Origin: Paenibacillus sp. JZ16
GTDB lineage: Bacteria; Bacillota; Bacilli; Paenibacillales; Paenibacillaceae
Direction: 5' to 3'
Assembly: GCF_015326965.1 (NCBI RefSeq)
Contig: NZ_CP017659.1
Coordinates: forward strand, 6,461,001-6,525,000
Length of the DNA stretch: 64,000 nt
Shown here: positions 1 through 8,597 of the stretch, piece after piece
How the letters are laid out: each line of letters opens with the position of its first letter
Numbering within the stretch: the stretch's first letter is position 1
Program-made: the position numbers and the translations under genes
Notes under the pieces: generated by a model
Seen by the model: the letters and a program-made list of their open reading frames with translations, nothing else
What the model was told of the DNA's origin: nothing
Databases searched by the model: none

Positions 1-1
1 A

Positions 2-187
2 AATCTGGGGATGATGTTTGGTACGGCGGCGGGAGGTGCCATGCTGGCGCTTCCAGCCCAAGGGGCAGGGGGGCTTACCGGATTTCGGATGATATTCGTA
101 CTGAATACGGCGCTGGTTGTCATCGTTTATGTAACGATGCTCATATCGTTTCGCTTTGGCAGGCATAAGGAGACGCTATCTTCTTAG
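2..187 (+). CDS. C-terminal end of a membrane transporter (probable MFS family), partial
   Basis: The open frame enters from the left edge and stops at TAG 185-187, giving the last 61 residues of a membrane protein. A small-residue-rich stretch (GMMFGTAAGGAMLAL) is followed by a short Gly-rich loop. A strongly hydrophobic segment (about residues 30-52) and a short basic tail come next. This pattern fits the last two transmembrane helices of a 12-14 helix drug or sugar transporter of the major facilitator type. The family is inferred from texture only, since the diagnostic N-terminal half lies outside the window. A strong terminator follows directly. Confidence 0.45.
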   Translation, partial: NLGMMFGTAAGGAMLALPAQGAGGLTGFRMIFVLNTALVVIVYVTMLISFRFGRHKETLSS

Positions 188-202
188 AGGAAGGGAAAAG
201 AG

Positions 203-252
203 AAAAAGGGTATCCCGAGGTCTATTCCAGACCTGCAGGATACCCTTTTTTC
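203..252. terminator. Bidirectional rho-independent terminator
   Basis: A long hairpin has arms AAAAAGGGTATCC and GGATACCCTTTTTT, so both strands carry a stem followed by a U-tract. It sits between the transporter tail (+) and the M42 peptidase (-) and should end transcription from both. Confidence 0.85.
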
Positions 253-259
253 ATTTAGC

Positions 260-1333
260 TTACGCGCGGTCCAGAATCGTCTGAAGTGTCGTACGATCCA
301 AACCTTTCACGAGCTTGATCAGAAGTTCTTTAGCAGCTTCGTAGTCGTCCGTGTGGATGATGGACGAAGATGTATGAATATAGCGGGAGCATATGCCGAT
401 GATGGTGGACGGAACGCCGATGCCGCTAAGATGCACTTGGCCTGCGTCCGTGCCGCCCGGCGAGACGAAGTATTGGTATTTGATTTTGTTGGTCTCCGCC
501 GTATCTTGAACGTACTCCACCATGCCGCGGTGAGTCAGCATGGTCGGATCGAAGATGCGAAGCAGTGCGCCTTGACCCAATTGGCCGAACTGGCTCTTGT
601 CACCCATCATGTCGTTCGCCGCGCTGGCATCCAGTCCGAAGAAAATATCCGGCTGAATCAGATTGGCTGAAGTACGTGCTCCGCGCAGTCCGAGCTCTTC
701 TTGGACGGTTGCGCCGGCGTAAACGGTGTTAGGCAGCTTCTCGCCATGGAGCGCCTGTACAAGCTCGATCGCGAGGCCAACGCCATAACGGTTATCCCAC
801 GCTTTGGCCATGATTTTTTTCGGATTAGCGAGCGGCGTGAATTCACAGATCGGAACCACTTGCAATCCGGGACGAATGCCGAACGACTCTGCTTCCGCCT
901 TGTTATCGGCGCCGATATCGATATACATGGTCTTGATGTCGACCGGCTTGCTGCGCTGCGCTTCATCCAGCAGGTGCGTCGGGATGGAGCCTACAACTCC
1001 GACGACAGGACCGTTGTCGGTGATGATTTGCAGGCGCTGAGCAAGCACGGCTTGGCTCCACCAACCGCCAAGCGGCTGGAAACGGACCATCCCCGCTTCG
1101 GTTATGCCGGTTACCATGAACCCGACTTCATCCATGTGACCGGCCACCATGACTTTTGGACCTTCATCGTTACCGCGAAGAACGGCGAACAGACTACCCA
1201 GCCGATCCTGCACGAACTCATCTGTATATGGCGAAAGGGCATTCTTCAACCAGGAACGAAGCTCCCTCTCAAAGCCCGGTGCAGCCGGGAATTCAGTCAA
1301 AGTACGAAATAATTCCAGTGTTGATTCATTCAT
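260..1333 (-). CDS. M42 family metallopeptidase (glutamyl aminopeptidase/YsdC type)
   Basis: A 357-residue cytosolic di-metal aminopeptidase of the tetrahedral M42 (TET/FrvX/YsdC) family, which trims N-terminal residues from peptides. The expected metal and catalytic residues are visible: H66 and D68 in GHMDEVG, D180 in WDNRYG, E212-E213 in QEELG, D235 in GLDAS, and H320 near the C-terminus ([12 protein letters not shown]). Length is normal for the family. The ATG at 1333 is preceded on the minus strand by AAAGGAGC at a good distance. The gene is monocistronic, converges on the transporter gene and shares its terminator. Substrate preference cannot be read from the sequence. Confidence 0.9.
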   Translation of the reverse strand: MNESTLELFRTLTEFPAAPGFERELRSWLKNALSPYTDEFVQDRLGSLFAVLRGNDEGPKVMVAGHMDEVGFMVTGITEAGMVRFQPLGGWWSQAVLAQRLQIITDNGPVVGVVGSIPTHLLDEAQRSKPVDIKTMYIDIGADNKAEAESFGIRPGLQVVPICEFTPLANPKKIMAKAWDNRYGVGLAIELVQALHGEKLPNTVYAGATVQEELGLRGARTSANLIQPDIFFGLDASAANDMMGDKSQFGQLGQGALLRIFDPTMLTHRGMVEYVQDTAETNKIKYQYFVSPGGTDAGQVHLSGIGVPSTIIGICSRYIHTSSSIIHTDDYEAAKELLIKLVKGLDRTTLQTILDRA

Positions 1334-1534
1334 TACGAAATCGCTCCTTTAGAAAAGGTATGTAAGAGTGTTTTCTTTTCTAGTATGCCCCTATACATCT
1401 GAAAAGTCTACAAAACCCGTGCCGCATAGGAGCACGTCATTTTAAAATAAATGAAACAAGCACCCTGCACCCGGGATAGGAATACGATATAGAAACGAAG
1501 TGGAATTTTTGTCGTCCGAGGGAAGGGGCAGAGT

Positions 1535-1642
1535 ATGAAGCACCATGGGATAAACGTCTATCATGCCGAAGTCAGAGAACTTCTGCTCATTATGGTCCTG
1601 TTCATCCTCCTCGTCATTTTGCTGAAATACATTCTTATATAA
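1535..1642 (+). CDS. Small hydrophobic protein, 35 aa, resembling YjcZ-type sporulation peptides
   Basis: ATG at 1535 is preceded by a GGGAAGGGG ribosome binding site and encodes 35 residues. The N-terminus is polar and His-rich. A single hydrophobic helix follows (residues 16-35, LLLIMVLFILLVILLKYIL) and runs to the C-terminus. The VLFILLVIL core resembles the small YjcZ-type sporulation proteins of Bacillus and Paenibacillus, but the usual Gly/Tyr-rich leader is missing. The resemblance is therefore loose. It lies just upstream of the spoVA operon, which fits a spore role without proving one. Confidence 0.45.
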   Translation: MKHHGINVYHAEVRELLLIMVLFILLVILLKYILI

Positions 1643-1797
1643 TGACCGGCTCCAGCAACAATGGCAGGCGAGTCTTACTTCAGCTTTCAGGGATTCCTGG
1701 AGGCTGATTTTCGTGCGGGGCGACTTTTATGTTAGGACAAGCTGTGGTTGCCAATTGAGAAGGATGATTTTCCAAACATAAAGGGAGTTCATTCAAA
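1643..1797. other. Intergenic stretch with no recognised gene
   Basis: About 155 bases between the 35-codon ORF and the spoVA promoter. No convincing coding frame, RNA or hairpin terminator was seen. Confidence 0.4.
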
Positions 1798-1827
1798 GCA
1801 TAATGATATCGAGTGATATCCATAATG
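1798..1827 (+). promoter_or_regulatory. Candidate SigG (forespore) promoter of spoVAC-AD-AE
   Basis: GCATA at 1798-1802, an 18-base spacer, then CATAATG at 1821-1827. The known SigG consensus is GHATR-N18-CATWHTA, so the -35 matches fully and the -10 matches 6 of 7. It lies about 55 bases upstream of spoVAC, whose operon is known to be SigG-dependent in Bacillus. Confidence 0.6.
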
Positions 1828-1883
1828 GCTCTTTAGCGTTTTTAAAGGATTCCATACTTAAATAAAAGCGGAGGTGTATTGAA

Positions 1884-2372
1884 ATGTCAGGCTCTAACCA
1901 AAAGCCTAAGTCTGATATCACCACAATGAGCTCGGCAGAATATCAGGCGATTGCCAAAAAGCATGAACCTCCTCGCGCCGTACTTAAAAATTGTCTGCGC
2001 GCTTTTTTGATTGGAGGTCTCATCTGTGTGATCGGCCAATGCATTCAGCAGTTTTTTATGACCGTATTCGATATGAGCACCACCGAAGCGAGCAACCCGA
2101 CAGTTGCCGTGCTGATTATACTCTCCGTCATTCTGACCTCCTTCGGCGTGTATGACAAAATCGCGCAATGGGCGGGAGCAGGCAGCGCCGTGCCGGTCAC
2201 GGGGTTTGCGAATTCCATGTGCTCCGCTGCGCTCGAGCACCGCGCGGAGGGTTTGGTTCTTGGGGTCGGGGCCAGCATGTTTAAGCTGGCGGGATCTGTC
2301 ATTGTATTTGGTACCGTGGCTGCGTTTATTATCGGTATCATTTACGCTATTTTTGGCATTGAGGGGAGGTAA
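1884..2372 (+). CDS. spoVAC: Stage V sporulation protein AC
   Basis: A 162-residue membrane protein of the spore inner membrane. In Bacillus, SpoVAC is the channel-like component for dipicolinic acid (Ca-DPA) movement during sporulation and germination. The soluble N-terminus carries the family pattern SAEYQAIAKKHEPPRAVLKNCLRAFLIGG split over residues 17-45. About four hydrophobic segments follow (roughly 43-62, 73-93, 100-125 and 130-157), including the conserved AGAGSAVPVTGFANSM loop. The ATG at 1884 has GGAGGTG upstream. spoVAD starts 7 bases after the stop, so this is the first gene of a tight operon. Confidence 0.95.
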   Translation: MSGSNQKPKSDITTMSSAEYQAIAKKHEPPRAVLKNCLRAFLIGGLICVIGQCIQQFFMTVFDMSTTEASNPTVAVLIILSVILTSFGVYDKIAQWAGAGSAVPVTGFANSMCSAALEHRAEGLVLGVGASMFKLAGSVIVFGTVAAFIIGIIYAIFGIEGR

Positions 2373-2378
2373 CGAGAG

Positions 2379-3392
2379 ATGAAGGTGATCGGCCAAACCT
2401 GGCAGTTCGAGAACAAACCCGTCATTATCGGCACGGGGACGATTGTGGGACCTGAGGAAGGCGAAGGGCCACTCGCCGATGATTTCGACTATATCTACGA
2501 CAATATTGAGATTAACGAAAAAACATGGGAAAAGGCGGAACGGAAACTGCTGGAGGATGCCTCGAGAAAAGCGGTTGAGAAGGCGGGCATCAAGGAAGAC
2601 GAGCTGCAGTTTTTTGTAGGCGGGGACTTGATGAACCAGATCATCAGCAGTTCGTTTGCTGCAAGACAGTTGGGTGTGCCTTACATCGGCGTATTCGGTG
2701 CTTGCTCTACATCCATGGAGAGCCTCGCGGTGGCCTCCATGCTCGTGGATTCAGGAGGGGCCAAGTATGTCATGGCCGGTACGGCAAGCCACAACTGTAC
2801 GGTTGAGAAGCAGTTTCGTTATCCGACGGAGTACGGATCGCAGAAGCCGCCGTATGCGCAATATACAATAACGGGAGCAGGCTGCTCCGTCATTTCGGAC
2901 AAGGGAGACGGCCCTGCTGTCACGTATGCCACCATCGGCAAGGTGGTGGATCTGGGCATCAAGGATCCGTTCAATATGGGTGCGGCGATGGCTCCGGCGG
3001 CAGCCGATACGATAACAAAGCACTTCAAAGACACAGGCCGGCAAGCGAAGGATTATGATCTGATCGTGACCGGTGACCTGGCCTCCGTGGGGCTTCCAAT
3101 CGCGAAGGATCTTTTGCAACAAAACGATGTCATCATGGACGGTACGGTGTTTGCAGACTGCGGGTTAATGATTTACGACCTGGAGACACAAAAATACGTC
3201 AATGCAGGGGGCAGCGGCTGTGGCTGCTCGGCTGTTGTTACTTATGGCCATATTTTAAAACGGATGCGAAAAGGCGAATTGAAAAAGGTGCTGGTCGTTG
3301 CTACCGGGGCTTTGCTGTCGCCTCTTTCTTACCAGCAGGGTGAGAGCATACCGTGCATCGCTCACGCTGTAGCCTTAGAGATGGGAGGATAA
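2379..3392 (+). CDS. spoVAD: Stage V sporulation protein AD
   Basis: A 337-residue protein with a thiolase-like fold. SpoVAD of Bacillus binds dipicolinic acid at the outer face of the spore inner membrane. The thiolase-type motif GACSTSMESLAVAS is seen near residues 107-120, and the Gly-rich GGSGCGCSA near 275-283. The N-terminus (IGQTWQFENKPVIIGTGTIVG) is typical of the family. The start lies 7 bases after spoVAC with a GAGGGGAGG ribosome binding site, and spoVAE begins 5 bases after its stop. Translation is probably coupled. Confidence 0.95.
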   Translation: MKVIGQTWQFENKPVIIGTGTIVGPEEGEGPLADDFDYIYDNIEINEKTWEKAERKLLEDASRKAVEKAGIKEDELQFFVGGDLMNQIISSSFAARQLGVPYIGVFGACSTSMESLAVASMLVDSGGAKYVMAGTASHNCTVEKQFRYPTEYGSQKPPYAQYTITGAGCSVISDKGDGPAVTYATIGKVVDLGIKDPFNMGAAMAPAAADTITKHFKDTGRQAKDYDLIVTGDLASVGLPIAKDLLQQNDVIMDGTVFADCGLMIYDLETQKYVNAGGSGCGCSAVVTYGHILKRMRKGELKKVLVVATGALLSPLSYQQGESIPCIAHAVALEMGG

Positions 3393-3396
3393 CACA

Positions 3397-3747
3397 ATGC
3401 AGTTTCTATGGGCATTTATTATTGGCGGTCTGATTTGCGTCATTGGGCAAATTATGATGGACGTTATTAAACTAACGCCGGCACATACGATGAGTACGTT
3501 AGTAGTCGCCGGAGCCATCGCCGACGGGTTCGGATTATATGAGCCGCTTGTCAAATTCGCGGGAGCGGGAGCCTCCGTGCCGATCACCAGCTTTGGTAAT
3601 TCGCTTGTGCATGGCGCATTGACGGAACTGGGGAGGGACGGCTGGATCGGGGTCGTGACGGGGATATTCGAAGTCACCAGTGCAGGGATATCCTCAGCGA
3701 TCATTTTCTCCTTCCTGGCCGCTCTGTTTGTTCGTCCGAAGGGATAA
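3397..3747 (+). CDS. spoVAE: Stage V sporulation protein AE (SpoVAEB type)
   Basis: A 116-residue hydrophobic protein, homologous in character to SpoVAC. It shares the FIIGGLICVIGQ opening and the AGAGASVPITSFGNSLVHGA loop. Four membrane segments fill most of the length. It is the short SpoVAEb form found in both chromosomal and mobile spoVA operons. It is the last gene of the trio: no spoVAA, spoVAB or spoVAF is adjacent, and a terminator follows 17 bases after the stop. Confidence 0.93.
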   Translation: MQFLWAFIIGGLICVIGQIMMDVIKLTPAHTMSTLVVAGAIADGFGLYEPLVKFAGAGASVPITSFGNSLVHGALTELGRDGWIGVVTGIFEVTSAGISSAIIFSFLAALFVRPKG

Positions 3748-3763
3748 CCATCATCATCAAGAA

Positions 3764-3797
3764 GAAAAAGACCCTGGCATGATGCCGGGTCTTTTTC
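3764..3797 (+). terminator. Rho-independent terminator of the spoVA operon
   Basis: AAAAAGACCCTGGCAT pairs with ATGCCGGGTCTTTTT, giving a strong stem with a U-rich tail 17 bases after spoVAE. Confidence 0.88.
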
Positions 3798-3919
3798 TGT
3801 TTAGAGCGGCGATAAAAAGGTGAATACCCAAAATATCTCATCGAATGTACTCCGGGACCTCGATCATGTACAATAGTACTAAAATAAGTATTTATTCCCT
3901 TACAGGAGGTTAGTCATAC

Positions 3920-4876
3920 ATGCCCGTAAGCCAAGAATCCATGAAAATCATTACCTCGGTGCGAACCAATCTGGAGTCGTGCCTGTTAGGCAAAGAATTT
4001 GAGATCCAATTACTCCTTACGGCGCTGCTCGCTGGCGGACATGTACTGATCGAGGATGTGCCTGGCACAGGAAAGACCCAACTGATCAAAGCATTAGCGA
4101 AATCCATGCAGGGAGACTATCGCCGCATTCAGTGTAACCCGGATATTCTCCCCAGCGATATAACGGGCGTGTCCGTGTTCCATCCTCGAGATGAAATGTT
4201 TTACTTCCGACCTGGTCCGGTCATGACCAACATATTGCTGGCGGATGAAATCAACCGGGCGACAACCAAGACGCAATCGGCCCTGCTTGAGGTCATGGAG
4301 GAGCGCAGCGTAACGGTGGATGGGGCTACTCACGAACTTCCGCATCCCTTCATGCTATGCGCGACCCAGAACCCGATCGATTTTGAAGGCACCTATATGC
4401 TCCCTGAAGCGCAGCTGGACCGGTTTATGCTGAAGCTGAGCCTGGGTTACCCTGATGCTGCTACGGAGAAGCAGCTGATGTACCGTTCACGCGACGGACA
4501 ACTGGCGGATAAGATTCAGCCGGTGACACATATGGATACCATTTCGGCTATTCAAGGCGAGATTCGCGAGGTATTCATCGGTGACCCGGTCGCCGATTAC
4601 TTGCTGAATATTACCCGGTCGACGCGCGAGCACCCTTCCGTTATGCTGGGCGCAAGTCCCCGTGCAACGCTGTCATTCATGAATGCCGTTAAAGCCTATG
4701 CCTTCTTGCAAGAGAGGGATTACGTTCTGCCAGATGATGTGAAGACGCTGGCACCATACGTGCTTTCGCACCGGATCATGCTGCGTCCGGAAGCCAGGCT
4801 CGACAATGCGAGTCCCGAATCGGTGCTTGAGTTTATACTGCGTCAGGTCAAAGTGCCTGTTCAGATGGGGAGATAG
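3920..4876 (+). CDS. MoxR family AAA+ ATPase
   Basis: A 318-residue cytosolic AAA+ ATPase of the MoxR type. Walker A is PGTGKT (K52), Walker B is LLADEIN (D109-E110) and sensor 1 is ATQNP (N151). MoxR proteins act as chaperones, usually with a DUF58 or VWA partner, in maturation of surface or metal-bound proteins. The DUF58 gene starts 2 bases after the stop, followed by an overlapping transglutaminase-like gene. This is the conserved three-gene unit (yeaC-yeaD-yebA in B. subtilis). ATG 3920 has ACAGGAGG upstream. The cellular target is unknown. Confidence 0.92.
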   Translation: MPVSQESMKIITSVRTNLESCLLGKEFEIQLLLTALLAGGHVLIEDVPGTGKTQLIKALAKSMQGDYRRIQCNPDILPSDITGVSVFHPRDEMFYFRPGPVMTNILLADEINRATTKTQSALLEVMEERSVTVDGATHELPHPFMLCATQNPIDFEGTYMLPEAQLDRFMLKLSLGYPDAATEKQLMYRSRDGQLADKIQPVTHMDTISAIQGEIREVFIGDPVADYLLNITRSTREHPSVMLGASPRATLSFMNAVKAYAFLQERDYVLPDDVKTLAPYVLSHRIMLRPEARLDNASPESVLEFILRQVKVPVQMGR

Positions 4877-4878
4877 GC

Positions 4879-6126
4879 ATGCGCCGCGCGGTATCGTTAT
4901 TTTTGAATGGCATGCAGCCGTCTAGACTCGCAGCGGTATTGGCGGTATGGTGCCTATGTCTTTTGTACGTATTATTTCAGGGGGGCAAAACCTCGCTCAT
5001 GCTATTCTCCATGGTCAGCCTTCTGACGATCTATTTGATCGGTGCTGGCTTTGGCGGAGTCAATCGTGTGAAAGCCCAGCGAAGGGTGCTGGGAGGAGCG
5101 GAGCATGGGGGTGAACAGCTTCATGCCGGTGAACAGGTCCGCGTGAAGCTGGAGGTCCATGTTCCTGGTTTGCTGCCGATGCCCTATATGATCGTTCGTG
5201 AAGTATTGCAAAGGCATAACGGCGACTCCTGGTCTTTTGAAGATAGCGTCATTCCGAACCTTCGCGGTGCGGGCAAGCTTGTATTTCAGACCCCTCCGCT
5301 TGAACGAGGGCGGTACGCTTTCTCAAAGACAGAATGCATTAGCGAGGATATATTCGGATTAATGGAGCACAAGGGACGCATTGAGGTTCAGACCGATTTC
5401 CGCGTTCTGCCGAGAACCATATATATTCCCAAATGGCAGCGAAACATACGGAATTCGAGATTGGGCGGTACACATACCACAATTTCGGCTTCCAGACGGG
5501 AAACCACACAGATCAACGGAGTCCGCGATTATGTGTACGGCGATCGGATCTCCCGGATACACTGGAATGCAACGGCGAAGACCGGCTCGTGGAAGTCGAA
5601 GGAATTTGAGCATGAATCCTTTCCCAGAACGATGATTGTGCTGGACTGTTCCGCGGACGGATATGCTCATGCCCAGCAGTTCGAGCTGGCCGTATCGGCA
5701 GCTGCGTCGCTGATCGAATATGGTGCCAAGGAGCATGCGGGTACAGGCTTGTTCACGGCTACCCGAGAAGCTCAGATGTTCGCTCCCGCCGATCACGCTG
5801 GAGAGCGGATGCGCATGATTCAGCATTTGGTTGACGTGGATTATGACCGTAAAACCAAATTGATTGCTTCCCTGGAGAAATCCTATCGCCATTTTCCAAA
5901 AGGGGCCCTGTTCCTGCTGATCAGCCCGATGAGCGGCAAGGACGCTTCAGAGATCATGCGCTGGGTTGAAACCCGGGGAATGAACCCATGTTTCTTGCAA
6001 ATAACCAATTCCAATGAAACGAAAAAACGCGATGATTCCATTTCGCTTCTGCAATCCCGGGGGATTTCCAGCTATTCGGTTTCTTCCCTTGACGAGCTGC
6101 CGGCTGCGCTGGGAGGTGGTGCATGA
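4879..6126 (+). CDS. DUF58 domain-containing membrane-anchored protein
   Basis: A 415-residue protein with two N-terminal membrane helices (about 18-34 and 39-58). A large domain follows, carrying the DUF58 signature VRDYVYGDRISRIHW then NATAKTG near residues 215-236. The C-terminal part has the VWA-like look of the family. It is the partner of the MoxR ATPase immediately upstream (2-base gap) and overlaps the transglutaminase gene by 4 bases (ATGATG across TGA), indicating coupled translation. Function is inferred from gene neighbourhood: assembly or quality control of cell-surface proteins. Confidence 0.9.
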   Translation: MRRAVSLFLNGMQPSRLAAVLAVWCLCLLYVLFQGGKTSLMLFSMVSLLTIYLIGAGFGGVNRVKAQRRVLGGAEHGGEQLHAGEQVRVKLEVHVPGLLPMPYMIVREVLQRHNGDSWSFEDSVIPNLRGAGKLVFQTPPLERGRYAFSKTECISEDIFGLMEHKGRIEVQTDFRVLPRTIYIPKWQRNIRNSRLGGTHTTISASRRETTQINGVRDYVYGDRISRIHWNATAKTGSWKSKEFEHESFPRTMIVLDCSADGYAHAQQFELAVSAAASLIEYGAKEHAGTGLFTATREAQMFAPADHAGERMRMIQHLVDVDYDRKTKLIASLEKSYRHFPKGALFLLISPMSGKDASEIMRWVETRGMNPCFLQITNSNETKKRDDSISLLQSRGISSYSVSSLDELPAALGGGA

Positions 6127-8360
6127 TGAAGTTGTGGCTGGACAAACTATCTACTACCTTCTTCAGTACTTTAACGATGCTATGGATCTGGATCATCGGG
6201 ATGCAGTGGGTATCCTTTACCGAGACGATATGGCTCTCGGAAACGACAGCCATCGTTATTGCAGCATTAACCATTACGGCGGTTACCGAAGCGCTGCTTC
6301 CGATCAAGCAAGGTTACCGGGTGCTTATCCAGTTTATTTTGATCTTGTATTGTGTATACAGTTTGCTGAAAACTCACGGTAATCCGGTTCCTGTCCTTGG
6401 CGCTGAAGGCGATCTGACCGAGGAACTCATGTATCTTTTTCCGTATTTGTGGTTTGCTATCGCCGCTTGGACCGCTTTTCTGTTCCTTGCGCGGTGGGCC
6501 AAAACCAAGGGGCGCGTGCTTTTTGTAGTCGGGATCAACGTCATCGGTTTTGCCGTGCTGGATTCCTTTACGAAAATCGTGCTGTGGGATGAAATCGCTT
6601 GGGTTGTCGGAGCGGGTATGGGCTGGCTCGTATCCAGCCATTTTAACCGGTTCCGCAGACGCTTTCCGCAGGGATGGGTCAATTTATCGAAGTATCCGTT
6701 CAAGATTGTTGCCAACATCCTGGTCATCTTCTCTTTGATCATTGTAGCCGGTGTGAATATGCCGCACGTGAAGCCCACGTTAACCGATCCTTACACGGCG
6801 TGGCGGGAGTGGAACGGGGTGCCGTTATCCGGCGGCAGTACAACCGGTACCGGAACCCTTATCGAGTCACCGTCTGAAAGCATGTCCGGATATGGACGGG
6901 AGGACAACGACCTTGGCGGCGGTTTTAACTTTGACTATTCACCGGTGATGTCGATTACCTCGGATGAACGCAGCTATTGGCGAGGGGAAACCAGAGCCGT
7001 ATACTCGGGAACGGGTTGGGCGGACGGAGCCAGCAGCCGGCGTTCCGGCACGGGCGTGGACATCGGGGAGGAATTGCCGGGGGAAGCCAGCGGATCCGTA
7101 CCTACCAAAACATTGGAGCAATCGGTAACGATGCTGAGTGATACGGTGTATCCGGTATTGTTCGGCGCCTACTCCGTTCGTCAGCTGGAGAGCCTGGATG
7201 AGGATATCGATTCGGATCGGCTTAGCTGGGTGACCGAAGGCGCGGAGATGCATCTGGACGACGCTCGTAATGCGGACTACCCGAAGAGTTATACCTTAAC
7301 GTCGGAAGTGCCGGTGATTCCCATCGATGAGCTGAGCACCAGAACTTATGATGAACTTTATTCCGGCTCGATTGACGATGCGTATATCCAGATGCCGAGA
7401 AACTTCCCTGACCGGGTGTCCGATCTGGCCGAAGAAATTGCCGCGGGCGGAGATACGCCGTATGAGAAGGTCATGCTCTTGCAACAATATTTAACGAGCA
7501 ATTTCACCTATACCAATACGCCGGATCTTACACGCAAGAAGAGCGATGATTTTGTGGATGCGTTTCTGTTTGAAATCCAGGAAGGGTATTGCGATTATTT
7601 CTCGACCTCCCTGGTGATGATGACACGGTCGCTGGATATTCCTGCACGCTGGGTCAAAGGTTACGCGCCGGGAAGAATGACGGCATCGGAGTACGTTCCT
7701 CTCGAGGGTCAAACCTCGATTGAGCCCGGAAACTATACCGTTACGAATGCCGACGCTCATTCCTGGGTTGAAGTGTACTTCGGCGAATACGGCTGGGTAC
7801 CGATTGAAGCAACACCGGGCTTTAGCATGCCGATTCTGACGGCTGACACAGACGCTGAGCCTGTCATTGAGGAAGAAGTTGAAGAAGAAGAGGCAGAGGA
7901 CAAGGCTGCGCCAGCCGCTACCTCCGATCATGAGCAGCCCGGCTGGGTTAAAGTTGTTGTAACGGCCGCGGTGGTTGTTATCGTATTATGGATTCTGTAC
8001 ATCGTATGGCGAATGCGCATCAGCCTGCGTTTTGCCGGAGCGCGTATTCGGGCAGGCAAGCCGCTGACGGCCGCGGATAAAGTCATTGCCGAAACCGAAC
8101 GATGGATACGTTCCGTACAGCGCAGAGGCTTGGTAAGGCAGGAACATGAAACCCTTCGTGAATCGGTAGGCCGCTGGGTAAGTGCACACCCTGAGCTGGG
8201 AGCGGAGCTGAGACCGCTGCTGCAGCAATTTGAAGCTGCCAGGTACAGCCCGGCTGAAGTGAAGGAAGAGCAATGGCGCTCCGTCCAACAGGATGCCCTG
8301 AAGCTGAAGAAGTCTATTAAGAAGGTTCGCATTGTATCCGAGAAACGTCTATCTACCTAA
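6123..8360 (+). CDS. Transglutaminase-like membrane protein (TgpA/YebA type)
   Basis: A 745-residue protein. About six hydrophobic helices fill residues 10-215. A long extracytoplasmic region then contains a transglutaminase-core domain: C490 in EGYCDYFST, H546 in DAHSWVEVY, and an acidic third position E562 in VPIEATPG. A Glu-rich linker (about 580-597) precedes a final membrane helix (about 612-632) and a C-terminal DUF4129-like cytoplasmic tail. The enzyme is probably a surface cysteine protease or amidase rather than a cross-linker. Third gene of the MoxR unit, overlapping the DUF58 gene by 4 bases. Confidence 0.88.
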   Translation: MMKLWLDKLSTTFFSTLTMLWIWIIGMQWVSFTETIWLSETTAIVIAALTITAVTEALLPIKQGYRVLIQFILILYCVYSLLKTHGNPVPVLGAEGDLTEELMYLFPYLWFAIAAWTAFLFLARWAKTKGRVLFVVGINVIGFAVLDSFTKIVLWDEIAWVVGAGMGWLVSSHFNRFRRRFPQGWVNLSKYPFKIVANILVIFSLIIVAGVNMPHVKPTLTDPYTAWREWNGVPLSGGSTTGTGTLIESPSESMSGYGREDNDLGGGFNFDYSPVMSITSDERSYWRGETRAVYSGTGWADGASSRRSGTGVDIGEELPGEASGSVPTKTLEQSVTMLSDTVYPVLFGAYSVRQLESLDEDIDSDRLSWVTEGAEMHLDDARNADYPKSYTLTSEVPVIPIDELSTRTYDELYSGSIDDAYIQMPRNFPDRVSDLAEEIAAGGDTPYEKVMLLQQYLTSNFTYTNTPDLTRKKSDDFVDAFLFEIQEGYCDYFSTSLVMMTRSLDIPARWVKGYAPGRMTASEYVPLEGQTSIEPGNYTVTNADAHSWVEVYFGEYGWVPIEATPGFSMPILTADTDAEPVIEEEVEEEEAEDKAAPAATSDHEQPGWVKVVVTAAVVVIVLWILYIVWRMRISLRFAGARIRAGKPLTAADKVIAETERWIRSVQRRGLVRQEHETLRESVGRWVSAHPELGAELRPLLQQFEAARYSPAEVKEEQWRSVQQDALKLKKSIKKVRIVSEKRLST

Positions 8361-8445
8361 TCCAAGAAGACAGACCGCGTGATGGTGGTTGTTCTTGCGT
8401 GTATCAGGATAACTCGGTATGAAACGTTCTGATATCGATGATTTC

Positions 8446-8490
8446 AAGACCGCCCGGTCCGCTTCCAAACAGCCGCCGGGTGGTCTTTTG
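8446..8490 (+). terminator. Probable terminator after the MoxR operon
   Basis: AAGACCGCCCGG pairs with CCGGGTGGTCTT (one G-U pair) and is followed by a short TTTT run. It lies 85 bases after the transglutaminase gene and before the yqeG promoter. The weak U-tract lowers certainty. Confidence 0.6.
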
Positions 8491-8541
8491 CCGGTAAAGG
8501 CAGCGACGCGGTATACGGGAAGAAAAAGGCTCGTGATTATT

Positions 8542-8570
8542 TTTACTAAGGAACCGGAATATGGTATAGT
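8542..8570 (+). promoter_or_regulatory. Probable SigA promoter of the yqeG operon
   Basis: TTTACT (8542-8547), 17-base spacer, TATAGT (8565-8570) with TG one base upstream of the -10 (extended -10). It lies about 28 bases upstream of the chosen yqeG start. Confidence 0.6.
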
Positions 8571-8597
8571 TTTTCGTATGAAATTGAGGTGACGAAC

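Noticed and set aside
701..1312. 203-codon plus-strand frame opposite the M42 peptidase
   Set aside because: It is the shadow of a well-supported minus-strand gene whose metal ligands are all in place.
1801..1820. GATATC-GAGT-GATATC inverted repeat near spoVAC
   Set aside because: It lies within the spacer and flank of the SigG promoter. Such short AT-rich symmetry is common and no regulator is known to suit it.
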